Both the position numbers and the translations under genes were made by a program. The notes beneath the pieces are model-generated. The model saw nothing but the letters and a program-made list of their open reading frames with translations. It made no database searches and was not told where the DNA came from. A stretch of DNA of 64,000 bases from Azonexus sp. (GTDB taxonomy: Bacteria > Pseudomonadota > Gammaproteobacteria > Burkholderiales > Rhodocyclaceae), in assembly GCA_030691385.1 (NCBI GenBank), contig JAUYEI010000128.1, forward strand, positions 1 to 64,000, read 5' to 3'. Within the stretch, counting starts at the first letter, position 1. Each line of letters starts with the position of its first letter. Below are positions 48,527 through 58,428 of this stretch, in pieces.

Positions 48527-49179
48527 GCGCTGGCAGCAAGGTCAACGGCGCCATCGCCGTCATCGACTACGGCATGGGCAACCTGCGTTCCGTGTCGAAG
48601 GCGCTGGAGCATGTGGCCGGCGGCAAGGCGGTCGTCGTGACCGCCGATCCGGCAGTCGTGGCGGCGGCCGAGCGCGTCGTATTCCCCGGTCAGGGCGCCA
48701 TGCCCGACTGCATGAACGAGCTCGATGCGCGCGGCCTGCGTGCCGCCGTGCTGGCGGCCGCCAGGGACAAACCTTTCCTCGGCATCTGTGTCGGTGAGCA
48801 GATGCTCTTCGAACACAGCGATGAAGGCGACGTCCCGGCGCTCGGTGTTTTTCCCGGCAACGTCAAACGTTTCCCGGATGAAAAAATGCATCTGCCGACC
48901 GGCGAACGCCTCAAAGTGCCGCACATGGGCTGGAACGAGGTGTGCCAGAAACCGCACGCGCTGTGGAATGGCATCGCCGACGGCTCGCGCTTCTATTTTG
49001 TGCACAGCTACTTTGTCGAACCGGCCGATTCGGCACTGGTGACGGGGAGTTGCGAATATGGCGTCCCCTTTACCTGTGCGGTGGGGCGGGATAATATCTT
49101 CGCGGTTCAGTTCCACCCCGAGAAAAGTGCTCGTGACGGCCTGCAACTCCTGAAAAACTTCGTCGAGTGGCACCCCTGA
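48523..49179 (+). CDS. hisH: imidazole glycerol phosphate synthase subunit HisH
   Basis: [64 protein letters not shown] start. Confidence 0.96.
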   Translation: MSAGSKVNGAIAVIDYGMGNLRSVSKALEHVAGGKAVVVTADPAVVAAAERVVFPGQGAMPDCMNELDARGLRAAVLAAARDKPFLGICVGEQMLFEHSDEGDVPALGVFPGNVKRFPDEKMHLPTGERLKVPHMGWNEVCQKPHALWNGIADGSRFYFVHSYFVEPADSALVTGSCEYGVPFTCAVGRDNIFAVQFHPEKSARDGLQLLKNFVEWHP

Positions 49180-49213
49180 TTCGCATCTGTCGAATTTAAT
49201 CTCCTAGAATCCC

Positions 49214-49966
49214 ATGCTGATTATTCCCGCGATTGATCTCAAGGACGGCCAATGCGTCCGTCTCAAGCAGGGCCTGATGGAACAGGTCACTGTCTTTTCC
49301 GATAGCCCGGCCGAGCAGGCGCGGCACTGGCTCGAGCAAGGCGCCCGTCGCCTGCATCTGGTCGACCTCAATGGCGCCTTTGCCGGCAAGCCGAAGAATG
49401 CGGCGGCGATCAGGGCCATCCTGGCCGAAGTCGGCGACGAGATTCCCGTCCAGCTCGGCGGTGGCATTCGCGATCTCGATACCATCGAAGCCTGCATCGA
49501 CGGCGGCCTGACCTACGTCATCATCGGCACGGCGGCCGTCAAGAACCCCGGCTTCCTGCACGACGCCTGCGTCGCCTTCCCCGGCCACATCATCGTCGGC
49601 CTCGATGCCAGGGACGGCAAGGTCGCCACCGACGGCTGGTCCAAGCTGACCGGCCACGATGTCGTCGATCTGGCCAGGAAATACGAAGACTACGGCGTCG
49701 AGTCGATCATCTACACCGACATCGGCCGCGACGGCATGCTCTCCGGCCTCAACATCGAGGCCACCGTCCGTCTGGCCCAGGCGCTGACCATTCCGGTCAT
49801 CGCTTCCGGCGGACTGACCGGCTTTGACGACATTCGTGCCCTGTGCGCCGTCGAAGGCGAAGGCGTCGTCGGCACCATCGCCGGTCGCGCCGTTTACGAT
49901 GGTTCGCTCGACTTCAAGGCGGCGCAGGACATGGCCGACGATCTGATGGCAAAAGCGCGCGCCTGA
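49214..49966 (+). CDS. hisA: HisA isomerase
   Basis: [60 protein letters not shown]. Confidence 0.97.
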   Translation: MLIIPAIDLKDGQCVRLKQGLMEQVTVFSDSPAEQARHWLEQGARRLHLVDLNGAFAGKPKNAAAIRAILAEVGDEIPVQLGGGIRDLDTIEACIDGGLTYVIIGTAAVKNPGFLHDACVAFPGHIIVGLDARDGKVATDGWSKLTGHDVVDLARKYEDYGVESIIYTDIGRDGMLSGLNIEATVRLAQALTIPVIASGGLTGFDDIRALCAVEGEGVVGTIAGRAVYDGSLDFKAAQDMADDLMAKARA

Positions 49967-50724
49967 TGCTCGCCAAACGCATCATCCCTTGCCTTGACGT
50001 CACGGCTGGCCGCGTCGTCAAGGGCACCAATTTCGTCGGCCTGCGCGATGCCGGCGATCCGATCGAAATCGCCCGCCGCTACAACGAGCAGGGCGCCGAC
50101 GAGGTGACTTTCCTCGATATCACGGCCTCGAGCGACCAGCGCGACATCATCCTGCACATCGTCGAAGCCTGCGCCGAGCAGGTCTTCATTCCGCTGACCG
50201 TCGGTGGTGGCGTGCGCAAGGTGGAGGACGTCCGTCGTCTGCTCAATGCCGGTGCCGACAAGGTGTCGATGAACACGGCGGCGGTGCAGAATCCCGATCT
50301 CGTTTTCGACGCCTCGAGCAAGGTCGGCTCGCAGTGCATCGTCGTCGCCATCGACGCCAAGCAGGTGGCACCGGGCCAGTGGCACGTCTTTACGCATGGC
50401 GGCCGTAACGACACCGGCCTCGATACGATTGAATGGGCCAAAAAAGTGGCGGCGCTGGGGGCTGGCGAAATCCTGCTGACCAGCATGGATCGCGATGGCA
50501 CCAAGAACGGTTTCGACCTGGCGCTGACCCGTGCCGTCTCCGATGCGGTGAGTATTCCGGTCATCGCCTCGGGCGGCGTCGGCAACCTGCAGCATCTGGC
50601 CGATGGCGTCAGCGAAGGCCGCGCCGATGCGGTGCTGGCCGCCTCGATCTTCCATTTTGGCGAATACACCGTGCGTCAGGCCAAGGAATACATGGCGGCA
50701 CGTGGCATCGAAGTGCGACTCTGA
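49966..50724 (+). CDS. hisF: imidazole glycerol phosphate synthase subunit HisF
   Basis: [55 protein letters not shown]. Confidence 0.97.
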   Translation: MLAKRIIPCLDVTAGRVVKGTNFVGLRDAGDPIEIARRYNEQGADEVTFLDITASSDQRDIILHIVEACAEQVFIPLTVGGGVRKVEDVRRLLNAGADKVSMNTAAVQNPDLVFDASSKVGSQCIVVAIDAKQVAPGQWHVFTHGGRNDTGLDTIEWAKKVAALGAGEILLTSMDRDGTKNGFDLALTRAVSDAVSIPVIASGGVGNLQHLADGVSEGRADAVLAASIFHFGEYTVRQAKEYMAARGIEVRL

Positions 50725-50757
50725 CGGTCGACCGGAAAAAACGCCCAAAATCGAAAT
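50718..50757 (+). repeat. dispersed ~40-bp repeat forming the hisF-hisI junction
   Basis: actctgacggtcgaccggaaaaaacgcccaaaatcgaaat; hisF TGA and hisI ATG lie at its two ends. Confidence 0.85.
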
Positions 50758-51154
50758 GGCTGATCTCGACAATTCCCTGGACTGGCTCGCCGCGTTGAAG
50801 TGGGACGCCGACGGCATGATCCCGGCCATCGCCCAGGATCAGAACAGCCGCGTCGTCATGTTCGCGTACATGAATCGCGAGTCGCTGCAGGAAACGGTTC
50901 TCTGCGGCAACGCGGTATACTGGTCGCGCTCGAGAAAGCGTCTGTGGCGCAAGGGCGAGGAGTCGGGGCATTTCCAGAGGATCCGCTCCATTCGCACCGA
51001 TTGCGACGGCGACGTGCTGCTCTTGAGCATTGAACAAGTGGGCGGGATTGCCTGTCATACTGGCCGTGAAAGCTGTTTTTTCAATGAATTGAACGGGGAC
51101 CGCTGGGTTCCCGCTGATCCGGTTCTGAAAGACCCGAAGGAAATCTACAAATGA
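50757..51154 (+). CDS. hisI: phosphoribosyl-AMP cyclohydrolase
   Basis: [56 protein letters not shown]. Confidence 0.96.
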
Positions 51155-51477
51155 GCACCCATGACATCCTGCACCGTCTCTCCGAGACGCTGGCTTCCCG
51201 TCGGCACGCCGATCCGGAAAAGTCCTACACCGCCAAGCTCTTTTCGGAAGGTCCTGATTCGATTCTGAAAAAAATCGGTGAGGAAACTGCCGAACTGATC
51301 ATGGCCGCCAAGGATGGCAAGCGCCTCAACATCGTCTGGGAATCGACCGATGTCATTTATCACGTGCTCGTCCTGCTCGCCTTCTACGGCCTGAGCATCG
51401 AGGACGTTTCGCAGGAAATGCGCCGCCGCGAAGGCATTTCCGGTATCGACGAAAAGGCGGCGCGGGGCAACAAGTGA
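51151..51477 (+). CDS. hisE: phosphoribosyl-ATP diphosphatase
   Basis: [62 protein letters not shown]. Confidence 0.95.
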   Translation: MSTHDILHRLSETLASRRHADPEKSYTAKLFSEGPDSILKKIGEETAELIMAAKDGKRLNIVWESTDVIYHVLVLLAFYGLSIEDVSQEMRRREGISGIDEKAARGNK

Positions 51478-51824
51478 GCGACTGCATTTTCTGCAAGATC
51501 GTCGACGGCAGGATTCCGGCGCAGAAGGTCTATGAAGACGAGGATATCCTCGCCTTCAATGACATCAACCCGGCGCGGCCGGTCCATGTACTGGTGATTC
51601 CAAAGAAGCACATCGCCTCGCTGGCGACTGCCGCTGCCGAAGATGTCCCGGTGCTCGGCAGGATTTTGGCCAAGGCCAACGAAATTGCGGTAACTCAAGG
51701 CAGCCCGGATGGTTTCCGGGTGATCATCAACACAGGACGTGTGGGGCAGCAGGAAGTGCCGCACCTGCACGCGCACATCGTGGGCGGACCAGATCCGGTC
51801 GGCCCCATGCTCAAACGCATCTAG
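51474..51824 (+). CDS. hinT: histidine triad (HIT) nucleotide-binding protein
   Basis: [56 protein letters not shown]. Confidence 0.94.
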   Translation: MSDCIFCKIVDGRIPAQKVYEDEDILAFNDINPARPVHVLVIPKKHIASLATAAAEDVPVLGRILAKANEIAVTQGSPDGFRVIINTGRVGQQEVPHLHAHIVGGPDPVGPMLKRI

Positions 51825-51834
51825 GAGACACATC

Positions 51835-52068
51835 ATGGGCAGTTTTTCCATTTGGCACTGGCTGATCGTTCTGGTCATCGTCATGCTTATTTTCGGTACC
51901 AAGAAATTGCGCAATGTCGGGCAGGATCTCGGCGGTGCCGTCAAGGGTTTCAAGGACGGCATGAAGGACGCGACGGGAGGCGACAAGCCGGCCGACGCAG
52001 CGCAGCCGACCCAGCAGGTGGGCGGTCAGACCATCGACGTTGAAGTCAAGGAAAAGACGAAAAGCTAG
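51835..52068 (+). CDS. tatA: Sec-independent translocase TatA
   Basis: [45 protein letters not shown]. Confidence 0.95.
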   Translation: MGSFSIWHWLIVLVIVMLIFGTKKLRNVGQDLGGAVKGFKDGMKDATGGDKPADAAQPTQQVGGQTIDVEVKEKTKS

Positions 52069-52132
52069 TTGCGAGTCGCTAGTTGTTAGCTTTTAGCTAA
52101 AAACTAGTAACTAATAACTAACTACTAAAAGT

Positions 52133-52498
52133 ATGTTCGATATCGGCTTTTCCGAATTGATGGTGATCGGCATCGTGGCGCTGATCGTCATCGGCCCCGA
52201 GCGCCTGCCCAAGGTGGCACGCACGCTCGGGCATCTGCTCGGTCGCGCCCAGCGCTATGTTAGCGATGTCAAGTCGGACATCAGTCGCGAGGTTCAACTC
52301 GACGAGCTGAGAAAACTGCAATCCCAGGTTTCCGAATCAGCCCGCGAACTGGAAAGCTCGGTGCGCAACGAATACGAAACGGCACGCAGCGCGATCGAGG
52401 CGCCGGCCAAGGAGGCTGTGGCCGAGTTGCAGTCGACGGCCAACACGCTGACGGAAACCCTGCCCGTCGCCGACGCTACCAATAAGCCGGCGGCATGA
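52133..52498 (+). CDS. tatB: Sec-independent translocase TatB
   Basis: [50 protein letters not shown]. Confidence 0.95.
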   Translation: MFDIGFSELMVIGIVALIVIGPERLPKVARTLGHLLGRAQRYVSDVKSDISREVQLDELRKLQSQVSESARELESSVRNEYETARSAIEAPAKEAVAELQSTANTLTETLPVADATNKPAA

Positions 52499-53322
52499 GC
52501 GAACCCCAGGAAGACTCCTTCATCTCGCACCTGGTTGAGTTGCGTGATCGCCTGTTGCGCAGCCTGATCGCCATCGCGGTCGTGCTTGGCGCCCTGTGTA
52601 TTTATCCGGGGCCGGGTGAAATTTACGACATCCTTGCCGCACCGTTGACCAATGCCTTGCCGGAAGGCACCAAGATGGTCGCCATCGGCGTCATCACGCC
52701 GTTCATGGTGCCGCTCAAGGTCACGGCGATGGTCGCCTTCGTGCTGGCCTTGCCGTTCATTCTTTATCAGGTCTGGTCCTTCGTGGCGCCGGGTCTTTAT
52801 GCCCACGAAAAGCGTCTGGGCATTCCGCTGATCGTTTCGAGCACTTTCCTGTTCGTCTCGGGCATGGCCTTCTGCTACTTCTTCGTCTTCGGCCAGGTGT
52901 TCAGCTTCATCAACAGTTTCGCGCCGAAGAGTATTACGCCGGCGCCTGACATCGAGGCCTACCTGTCCTTCGTGATGACCATGTTCCTGGCTTTTGGTCT
53001 TTCTTTCCAGGTGCCGGTGGCGCTCGTCATGCTGGTCAAGCTCAACGTCGTGACCGTCGAAAAGCTCAAGGAGTGGCGTTCCTACTTCATCGTCGGCGCC
53101 TTCGTGGTGGCCGCCGTGGTGACGCCGCCCGATGTCGTTTCCCAACTGGCGCTGGCCATCCCGATGTGCCTGCTCTACGAGTTGGGCATCCTGGTGTCGC
53201 GACTGGTGTCGCGTCCGGCACCGGTGGAGGCCACTCCCACGGTGAACCCGGAAAATGACGCAAAAATGGAATCCGAAATGGACAAGGCGGAAGAAGAATT
53301 CCGCAAGCTGCCGGGCCGCTGA
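52495..53322 (+). CDS. tatC: Sec-independent translocase TatC
   Basis: [69 protein letters not shown]. Confidence 0.96.
   Translation: MSEPQEDSFISHLVELRDRLLRSLIAIAVVLGALCIYPGPGEIYDILAAPLTNALPEGTKMVAIGVITPFMVPLKVTAMVAFVLALPFILYQVWSFVAPGLYAHEKRLGIPLIVSSTFLFVSGMAFCYFFVFGQVFSFINSFAPKSITPAPDIEAYLSFVMTMFLAFGLSFQVPVALVMLVKLNVVTVEKLKEWRSYFIVGAFVVAAVVTPPDVVSQLALAIPMCLLYELGILVSRLVSRPAPVEATPTVNPENDAKMESEMDKAEEEFRKLPGR
53233..53273 (+). repeat. dispersed ~40-bp repeat within the tatC 3' end
   Basis: actcccacggtgaacccggaaaatgacgcaaaaatggaatc; encodes [14 protein letters not shown] in the cytoplasmic tail. Confidence 0.75.
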
Positions 53323-54126
53323 TCAGGGCTTCTTCACCGGCCCCGGCCGCGTCGGCAAGGTCTTGACCGGCGTCCCTTCCTCGAACCACCACAGCGTCCC
53401 CGGCGGCATGTCGGTCCACGCTTCGTTGTCGGTCAGCGGCAGGGTGGCGATGACGGCGACGCGGTCATCCGGCGAGGTCACATCGCTGAAATCGACGGTT
53501 ACATCCTGATCCTTCAGGTGGGCCTGGGCGAATGGCGCCTTGCGCACGATGTGGCTCAGTTTGGTCGAGGCGTGGGCGAACAGGCAGTCGCCATTCGAGA
53601 GCAGGAAATTGAACTCGCCATGCTGCGAAATTTCCAGCGTCAGCGCATGAATCGCGTCGAACAGCGCGCTGCGCTCCGGTACATGGTTGCCGAAGCGCCG
53701 GCGCAACTCCTGCAGCAGCCAGCAGAAGGCGCGTTCACTGTCGGTCAGGCCGACCGGAACGAAGCTGCCATCGAGTTGCGGCATGAAATCGAAGAGGTTG
53801 CCGTTGTGGGCGAAAATCCAGTAACGGCCCCACAGTTCGCGCATGAACGGATGGGTGTTTTCCAGCCCGATGGCCCCCTGCGTCGCCTTGCGGATGTGGG
53901 CGATGACGTTCTTCGAGCGAATCGGGTAGTGGCGGACCAGTTCGGCGACCGGCGAGGTACTCGACGGCTGCGGATCGAGGAAGAGGCGGGTGCCTTTGCC
54001 TTCAAAGAAGGCGATGCCCCAGCCATCCGAATGAACATCCGTGGCGCCGCCCCGGGCCTGGAAGCCGCTGAAGGAAAAGCAGATATCGGTCGGCACGTTG
54101 CAGTTCATGCCGAGCAACTGGCACAT
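53323..54126 (-). CDS. class II glutamine amidotransferase (YafJ-like)
   Basis: MCQLLGMNCNVPTDICFSFSGFQARGGATDVHSDGWGIAFFEGKGTRLFLD. Confidence 0.92.
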   Translation of the reverse strand: MCQLLGMNCNVPTDICFSFSGFQARGGATDVHSDGWGIAFFEGKGTRLFLDPQPSSTSPVAELVRHYPIRSKNVIAHIRKATQGAIGLENTHPFMRELWGRYWIFAHNGNLFDFMPQLDGSFVPVGLTDSERAFCWLLQELRRRFGNHVPERSALFDAIHALTLEISQHGEFNFLLSNGDCLFAHASTKLSHIVRKAPFAQAHLKDQDVTVDFSDVTSPDDRVAVIATLPLTDNEAWTDMPPGTLWWFEEGTPVKTLPTRPGPVKKP

Positions 54127-54129
54127 GGC

Positions 54130-55284
54130 TTACTCTTTTTCGGCGCGTATGGCCGGGCGTTTGCCGATCTTCACCTGGACTTCGACGATGGTCTTGTCGC
54201 GGCGCAGGCGGAAAGCCGAGCGGTCGTCCGGTTTCAGGGCGGCAATCAGGTCGAGCATGACCTGCGGATCCTTGACGGCCTTGCCGCCAACCGAGAGCAG
54301 GACATCGCCGGGACGGATGCCGGCGCTGTCGGCTGGGCTGCCGCGCACGACACCGGCGATCAGGGCGCCTTCGTTGTCGGGCAGGCCGAAGGATTCGGCC
54401 AGTTCGGGCGTGATTTCCTGGGCTTCGACGCCGATCCAGCCGCGCGTCACGGCGCCGGTCCGGATGATCTGTTCCATGATGCTGCGGGCGCTGGACACCG
54501 GGATGGCGAAGCCGATGCCGAGCGAGCCGCCGGTGCGCGAGTAGATGGCGGAGTTGATGCCGACCAGGTTGCCGTTGACGTCGATCAGGGCGCCGCCGGA
54601 GTTGCCGGGGTTGATCGCGGCATCGGTCTGGATGAAGTTCTCGAAGGTGTTGATGCCGAGATGCGAGCGGCCGAGCGCTGAAACGATGCCCATGGTCACC
54701 GTCTGGCCGACGCCGAAGGGATTGCCGATGGCGAGCACGACATCGCCGACGCGCAGGCTGTCCATCTGGCCGAAGGTGACGACCGGCAGCTTGTCGGCCT
54801 TGATCTGCAGGATGGCGAGGTCGGATTCCGGGTCACTGCCGACGATCCTGGCCTTGTAGGTCTTGCTGTCATTGAGCGAAACCTGAATGTCGTCGGCGCC
54901 GTCGATGACGTGGAAGTTGGTCAGGATGTAGCCGTTGGGACTGACGATGACGCCGGAGCCGAGGCCGGAGTTGCGCTGCGCCTGACCCTCGGGGCGCTCG
55001 CCAAAGAAGTGACGGAAAATCGGGTCGTCGAACAGCGGGTGGCGCTGCTGCTTGATTTGCTGCGTCGTGTAGATGTGGACAACAGAAGGTAGCGCGGCAC
55101 GGGCCGCGTCGCGATACGAGCCGGTTGGCGCGACCTTGCCGTCGTCGCTGCCGGCCGGGGCTTCCTGCAGGGCGACGACCGCCTGCCGTGGCGGCAGCCA
55201 TTCCGGTTTCAGCGTGGAGACGACGAACAGAATGGCCAGCGCAACGGTGACCGTTTGTGCAAAAATCAGCCACAACCTCTGCAT
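54130..55284 (-). CDS. Do-like periplasmic serine protease (DegQ/DegS type)
   Basis: [63 protein letters not shown]-terminal PDZ. Confidence 0.93.
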   Translation of the reverse strand: MQRLWLIFAQTVTVALAILFVVSTLKPEWLPPRQAVVALQEAPAGSDDGKVAPTGSYRDAARAALPSVVHIYTTQQIKQQRHPLFDDPIFRHFFGERPEGQAQRNSGLGSGVIVSPNGYILTNFHVIDGADDIQVSLNDSKTYKARIVGSDPESDLAILQIKADKLPVVTFGQMDSLRVGDVVLAIGNPFGVGQTVTMGIVSALGRSHLGINTFENFIQTDAAINPGNSGGALIDVNGNLVGINSAIYSRTGGSLGIGFAIPVSSARSIMEQIIRTGAVTRGWIGVEAQEITPELAESFGLPDNEGALIAGVVRGSPADSAGIRPGDVLLSVGGKAVKDPQVMLDLIAALKPDDRSAFRLRRDKTIVEVQVKIGKRPAIRAEKE

Positions 55285-55297
55285 GGAAATTGTCTCG

Positions 55298-56044
55298 ATG
55301 AAGCGTGAAGAATTGTTGGAGTATCTGGAGGGGCTGTTGATGCCCGGAAGGTTCCGGGATTATTGCCCAAACGGCCTGCAAGTGGAAGGCAGATCCGAGA
55401 TCGCCTGCATTGTGACCGGCGTGACGGCCAGTCAGGAACTGCTCGATGCGGCGCTTGACCGCCATGCCGATGCCATCGTGGTGCACCACGGCTATTTCTG
55501 GAAAGGCGAGGATGGCCGGGTCACCGGCATCCGGCGCAAGCGGCTGGCGACGCTGCTGGCCAACGACATCAACCTGCTGGCTTACCACCTGCCGCTCGAC
55601 GCCCATCCGGAGCTTGGCAACAACGCCCAGTTGGCGAGCCGGCTCGGCTGGATTGCTGACGGCCGCTTTGGCGAGCAGGATATCGCCTGGCTGGGAACGT
55701 TGGCCGAGCCTTGTGATTTGACGGCGCTGGCGGCGAAAGTGGCGGCTGTTCTCGGGCGGGAACCGATGGTGATCGGCGATGGCGCCCGGCCGATTCGGCG
55801 GATCGCCTGGTGCTCGGGTGGCGCACAAGGCTATTTCGAGCAGGCCATCGCGCTCGGTGTTGACGCCTTCATGTCCGGCGAAATTTCGGAACAGACCGTG
55901 CATCTGGCCCGCGAGAGCGGGGTGGCCTATCTGGCGGCCGGGCATCATGCCACCGAGCGCTACGGGGTGCAGGCTCTGGCCGGGCATCTGGCGCAGCGGT
56001 TCGGCATCGCCTGCGAATTCGTCGATGTGGATAACCCGGTCTAG
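55298..56044 (+). CDS. Nif3-like dinuclear metal center protein
   Basis: [69 protein letters not shown]. Confidence 0.93.
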   Translation: MKREELLEYLEGLLMPGRFRDYCPNGLQVEGRSEIACIVTGVTASQELLDAALDRHADAIVVHHGYFWKGEDGRVTGIRRKRLATLLANDINLLAYHLPLDAHPELGNNAQLASRLGWIADGRFGEQDIAWLGTLAEPCDLTALAAKVAAVLGREPMVIGDGARPIRRIAWCSGGAQGYFEQAIALGVDAFMSGEISEQTVHLARESGVAYLAAGHHATERYGVQALAGHLAQRFGIACEFVDVDNPV

Positions 56045-56079
56045 GCAGTTCCGGATTTGCCGGAAAGGCGGCAAACCCC

Positions 56080-56120
56080 GATTTCAGATTTGGCCGAAAT
56101 TTCCGGTTGACCGTGGCAAT
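56080..56120 (-). repeat. dispersed ~40-bp repeat, intergenic copy
   Basis: gatttcagatttggccgaaatttccggttgaccgtggcaat. Confidence 0.85.
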
Positions 56121-56123
56121 GAA

Positions 56124-56358
56124 CCTTGAAACCTCAGTTGACCGCTTATCCAGCCTTGGCCAGCCGCCTGAATACAGGCCTTTGCGCCTTCGAGGCGATC
56201 CACCCGTTGGCTGACAGCGCGACGTGGCCGCTGGCACGCCGGGTCGGGCGCCCGGCTTTGTCGCTCCTTCTTGCCGGCATGAGCCTGCGGCGGCGTCGCT
56301 TCGCGCCGGCCATCCCGCCCCGGCGCACCATCTGCCACGTCCAACTGAGGTTTCAAGG
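56124..56358. mobile_element. MITE-like element, 235 bp, 17-bp perfect terminal inverted repeats
   Basis: CCTTGAAACCTCAGTTG (56124-56140) and CAACTGAGGTTTCAAGG (56342-56358); no credible ORF inside; ATGA near both ends. Confidence 0.75.
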
Positions 56359-56417
56359 ATGATGGCAGGCGACGTGGGCTCAGAAATCGATGCCTTCTTG
56401 CCTGGGGTTTTTCCTTG

Positions 56418-57467
56418 TCAAACCGTCGTCTGACGCCGCCGCTTGCCGGATTTTGCGTTGTGCGGGGTCAGGGCGCTAACGCTGCGCGCCTGGTCGTGCC
56501 GGCGACTGACCAAGTGGGCGACGCCGGCTGAAACGCTGCCACCAAGCAGGAGACCGAACAGCAACTCGAGCCAGCCGTCGGCCGTGGACTTGGCTCGAGC
56601 CGGGGTTTGCGGCGTGGCAGCCTGGACGCTGGGCAGGATGCCCGGTGTGGCCTGTTGTGCCTGCATGTCCTGCAGCTTTTCCCGCACGGCACGCGATTCG
56701 GCGCCCAGGGTCACGGCCGTGCTCAATTTGTCGACTTCCTGGTTAAGCAGATGCAGCGTCGTTTCCATCTTGAGCAGGCGCTCGTCGAGTTCGTTGACCG
56801 GGGCGAGCGGGTCGCCGGCGCCGGGTGGCGGCAGGTCGTCGAGGGCGGCGCCGAGGACGATCCGATCCTTGCCGCTGGCGATGCCGGCCAGCGTGTCGCG
56901 TGGCAGCGGCTTCTTTGGCTTGGTCGCCGCGCTTGGCGCGGTGCGAGGCGGGCGGGGTTTGGCTGCCGGCTGCGGGGGCGCATCGCTGTCGGCCGCCCAG
57001 GTTTCGCTGAAACGTTCTGCCGCCACGCGGCGGCGCGGCACGTCGCGCGGTGCCGGGCTGGCCACTGTCGGCGGCGACTCGATGTCGGTGGCGGAGCTCA
57101 GCGGCGGTGCCGGCAGCAGCACGTATTCGCGCCGCACATCCATGCCGCAGCCGGCGCGCAGGCTGATGACGATGACCGGCTCGTCGATGGCCTTGCTGCC
57201 CGTGAGGATCAGCCGGTAATCCGGGCCGATGCGCACCAGTCGCGTCCGGGCGGCAGTGATGACCGGAAAATCGGCGTTGGGAACGGGAACGAGAGAGAAA
57301 CAGGCGGCATCGAGGGATTCGCCGCCGGAGATGACCGGGATATCGGCGCGCAGGGCCTCGCCGATGCGCGAATGGAGGGTGATTTCGCCGAGTCCGACGG
57401 CGCTGGCCGCACCCGAGAAAATTGCCGCGCTCAGCAGGGTATGGCGCAGCAGTCGTGAAGCGATCAT
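56418..57467 (-). CDS. FimV-like N-terminal domain protein
   Basis: SAVGLGEITLHSRIGEALRADIPVISGGESLDAACFSLV; coiled coil and C-terminal TM. Confidence 0.7.
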   Translation of the reverse strand: MIASRLLRHTLLSAAIFSGAASAVGLGEITLHSRIGEALRADIPVISGGESLDAACFSLVPVPNADFPVITAARTRLVRIGPDYRLILTGSKAIDEPVIVISLRAGCGMDVRREYVLLPAPPLSSATDIESPPTVASPAPRDVPRRRVAAERFSETWAADSDAPPQPAAKPRPPRTAPSAATKPKKPLPRDTLAGIASGKDRIVLGAALDDLPPPGAGDPLAPVNELDERLLKMETTLHLLNQEVDKLSTAVTLGAESRAVREKLQDMQAQQATPGILPSVQAATPQTPARAKSTADGWLELLFGLLLGGSVSAGVAHLVSRRHDQARSVSALTPHNAKSGKRRRQTTV

Positions 57468-57581
57468 CCGGGGGTCTATGTCAATTGGTTTTTTGATGCC
57501 AAAACTTTAACACCGGGCTGGCCGGGGAAGGATGAAATGTTGCACACTTCCAGCCCTGACCATCGATTCCGGAGCCGTCCC

Positions 57582-58283
57582 ATGAGCCTTGTCTTTCCTC
57601 CGCATCCAGTCGCTACCTTGCCGGTTGTCGGGAGCGGGCAGCGCTTTCCGGTCCGGCGTATTTTTTGTGTCGGCCGCAACTATGCCGACCACGCCCGCGA
57701 GATGGGCGCGATCGATCAGGCCGAGGGGCGTGAGCCGCCATTTTTCTTCACCAAGCCGGGTGACGCCGTGGTCAGTGGCGAGGGTGAAATCAGCGTGGCC
57801 TATCCGCCGCAGACGAACAACTTGCATCACGAGGTCGAAATGGTCGTTGCCCTGGGGGCCGGCGGCGCCAATGTGACGGTCGACGCCGCAACCGGCTTGG
57901 TTTTCGGGTACGCCGTCGGCCTTGACCTGACGCGCCGCGACATGCAGGCGAAGGCCAAGGAAAAGAGCCATCCCTGGGACATGAGCAAAGGTTTCGACCA
58001 GTCGGCCGTGGCCGGTGCCATCCGCCCGGTGGCGCTGTGCGGCCACCCTGCGGCCGGCCGCATCTGGCTGACGGTGAATGGCCAGCCGCGGCAGGATGGC
58101 GACCTGTCGGCGATGATGTGGAAGGTGGCGGAGATTGTCAGCAACCTGTCGACGCTGGTTCGTCTCGAAGCCGGTGACCTGATCTACACCGGCACGCCGG
58201 CCGGGGTTGGGCCGATCGTGCCGGGCGATGTGCTGGAAGGGGGCATCGACGGTGTTGGAACGCTGCGCGCGCGCATTGTTTGA
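57582..58283 (+). CDS. fumarylacetoacetate hydrolase family protein
   Basis: RRIFCVGRNYADHAREMG; FFFTKPGDAVV; NLHHEVEMVVALG; GDLIYTGTPAGVGPIVPGD. Confidence 0.94.
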   Translation: MSLVFPPHPVATLPVVGSGQRFPVRRIFCVGRNYADHAREMGAIDQAEGREPPFFFTKPGDAVVSGEGEISVAYPPQTNNLHHEVEMVVALGAGGANVTVDAATGLVFGYAVGLDLTRRDMQAKAKEKSHPWDMSKGFDQSAVAGAIRPVALCGHPAAGRIWLTVNGQPRQDGDLSAMMWKVAEIVSNLSTLVRLEAGDLIYTGTPAGVGPIVPGDVLEGGIDGVGTLRARIV

Positions 58284-58349
58284 GGGGTGGCGTCCCGCCG
58301 TCGCGGCTGGCATTGGCTATGCAGCGCTGTCGTGACTTGTGAATTCAGG

Positions 58350-58394
58350 CCATTTTTACGTTTCACGCAGTAAACCCGGTTGACCGTCGGAATG
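58350..58394 (-). repeat. divergent copy of dispersed ~40-bp repeat
   Basis: ccatttttacgtttcacgcagtaaacccggttgaccgtcggaatg. Confidence 0.5.
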
Positions 58395-58428
58395 GGCGGC
58401 CGGGCGGGGTATGCGACAATCCGGCCCC

